Below, in pieces: positions 4,404 through 5,289 of a DNA stretch of 5,289 nucleotides. The position numbers and the translations under genes were made by a program. The stretch is taken from assembly GCA_028290805.1 (NCBI GenBank), contig JAQGJA010000047.1, positions 1-5,289 on the forward strand. Reading direction: 5' to 3'. Numbering within the stretch: the first letter of the stretch is position 1; each line of letters starts with the position of its first letter. The stretch comes from Alphaproteobacteria bacterium (GTDB lineage: Bacteria > Pseudomonadota > Alphaproteobacteria > Micavibrionales > SZUA-601). The notes below the pieces were generated by a model, which did not search any database, had not been told where the DNA came from, and saw nothing but the letters and a program-made list of their open reading frames with translations.

Positions 4404-5289
4404 ATGAACATCCACGAGCACCAGGCAAAAGAACTTCTCAAGAAATTCGGCATTAACGTGCCGCGCGGCCAGGTGGCCTTTACCGTCGAGGAAGCGCTGG
4501 AAGCGGCCAAAAACCTGGGCGGGCCTGTCTGGGTGGTGAAATCGCAAATCCACGCCGGTGGACGCGGCAAGGGCATGATGAAAGAAGTGCCAAGCCAGAA
4601 CGGCGTCAAAGTCGTTAAATCCCTGGACGATGTCAAAACCGCCGCAACCAACATGCTGGGCAACACGCTGGTCACGATCCAGACCGGCGAACAGGGCCAG
4701 AAAGTTTCCCGCATCTATATCGAAGACGGCTGCATGATTGCCAAGGAATATTATCTGGGCCTGCTCATCGACCGCGCCACATCGCGCATCACCATCATGG
4801 CATCGACCGAAGGCGGCATGGATATCGAGGAAGTCGCCCATGACAGCCCTGAAAAAATCCTGAAAGTCGCCATCGACCCCGTCACCGGCATCCAGGATTT
4901 CCACACGCGCGAAATCGCCTTTGGCCTGGGCCTCGAAGGCGACACCTTCAAGAAATGCCAGCAATTCTTAAAGCAGATGTACAAGGCCTTTATCGAGCTG
5001 GATTGCGCCATCGTCGAGATCAACCCGCTGGTCGTCACGCAAAGCGGCGACGTCATGGCGCTGGATGCGAAATTCAATTTCGACGACAATGCCCTGTTCC
5101 GCCACACGGATGTCCAGGCTTTGCGCGACGAATCCGAAGAAAACCCGATCGAACGCGAAGCCACCAAGACAGGCCTCAACTACGTCAAGCTGGACGGCAA
5201 TATCGGCTGCATGGTCAATGGCGCGGGCCTGGCCATGGCGACGATGGACATTATTCAATTGGCCGGGCAGAAACCCGCCAACTTTTTGG
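4404..5289 (+). CDS. sucC: Succinyl-CoA synthetase (ADP-forming) beta subunit, 3' end cut by the window
   Basis: SucC pairs with SucD to convert succinyl-CoA, ADP or GDP and phosphate to succinate, CoA and ATP or GTP, the substrate-level phosphorylation step of the TCA cycle in the cytoplasm. The first 295 residues are present; the family is near 390-400, so about 100 are missing past the window edge. The ATP-grasp domain is clear: MNIHEHQAKELL at the start, the nucleotide-binding VVKSQIHAGGRGKG (44-57, with Lys46 and the GRGK loop), Glu107, and the metal-site region EINPLV (205-210) with Asp221 in LDAK. The C-terminal flavodoxin-like domain begins with GNIGCMVNGAGLAM (265-278). The start matches the family N-terminus; AAAGG at 4391-4395 is a modest Shine-Dalgarno eight bases upstream. 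In alphaproteobacteria sucC often follows mdh. Here it follows a divergent unit of unknown genes, so it is first in its transcript. Confidence 0.98.
   Translation, partial: MNIHEHQAKELLKKFGINVPRGQVAFTVEEALEAAKNLGGPVWVVKSQIHAGGRGKGMMKEVPSQNGVKVVKSLDDVKTAATNMLGNTLVTIQTGEQGQKVSRIYIEDGCMIAKEYYLGLLIDRATSRITIMASTEGGMDIEEVAHDSPEKILKVAIDPVTGIQDFHTREIAFGLGLEGDTFKKCQQFLKQMYKAFIELDCAIVEINPLVVTQSGDVMALDAKFNFDDNALFRHTDVQALRDESEENPIEREATKTGLNYVKLDGNIGCMVNGAGLAMATMDIIQLAGQKPANFL

Noticed and set aside
4383..4964. Long minus-strand frame of 193 residues opposite sucC.
   Set aside because: It lies wholly antisense to an unmistakable sucC; its Asp/Phe/Gly-rich composition is the mirror of sucC codons.
1..5289. 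CRISPR arrays, tRNA or rRNA genes, and insertion sequences.
   Set aside because: I saw no regularly spaced repeats, no tRNA-like cloverleaf, no rRNA sequence and no transposase in the window.

Overview
The window is bacterial, of moderate G+C and densely coded. It looks like chromosome from a Gram-negative proteobacterium, most likely an alphaproteobacterium. That placement rests on three things: the style of the succinyl-CoA synthetase beta subunit, the lipobox protein, and a type IVb pilus locus. It is an inference, not a proven assignment.

Positions 1-3223 (+ strand) hold the distal part of a type IVb pilus (R64 PilQ-PilR-PilS / Bfp-like) assembly operon. In order they are: the C-terminus of the assembly ATPase (PilQ/BfpD type), an AT-richer gene for a small putative lipoprotein, the polytopic inner-membrane platform protein (PilR/GspF family), a prepilin with a textbook G^FTLLE cleavage site, and a short single-domain A24 prepilin peptidase. 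The operon closes on a strong hairpin terminator that also reads as a terminator for the converging gene. Together the genes would process a pilin (peptidase), extract it from the membrane and polymerise it (ATPase plus platform protein). Compared with the R64 order there is an extra lipoprotein gene between ATPase and platform, and no lytic transglycosylase or PilV-type tip adhesin gene before the terminator.

Positions 3241-4196 (- strand) hold three small genes for unrecognised, mostly hydrophilic proteins of 86, 104 and 78 residues. Each has a good Shine-Dalgarno sequence. The 78- and 104-residue genes form a two-gene unit that ends in its own terminator (3565-3590). The 86-residue gene follows that terminator and converges on the pilus operon.

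Positions 4197-4403 form a divergent regulatory region. It contains a consensus TATAAT on the - strand, an imperfect inverted repeat, and a 19-bp near-perfect palindrome just upstream of sucC. From 4404 to the window end is the first three quarters of sucC (TCA cycle), cut by the window edge.

The pilus module is a recognisable variant of a known system. The parts that are not explained by known families are the inserted lipoprotein and the three-gene cassette of small unknown proteins.
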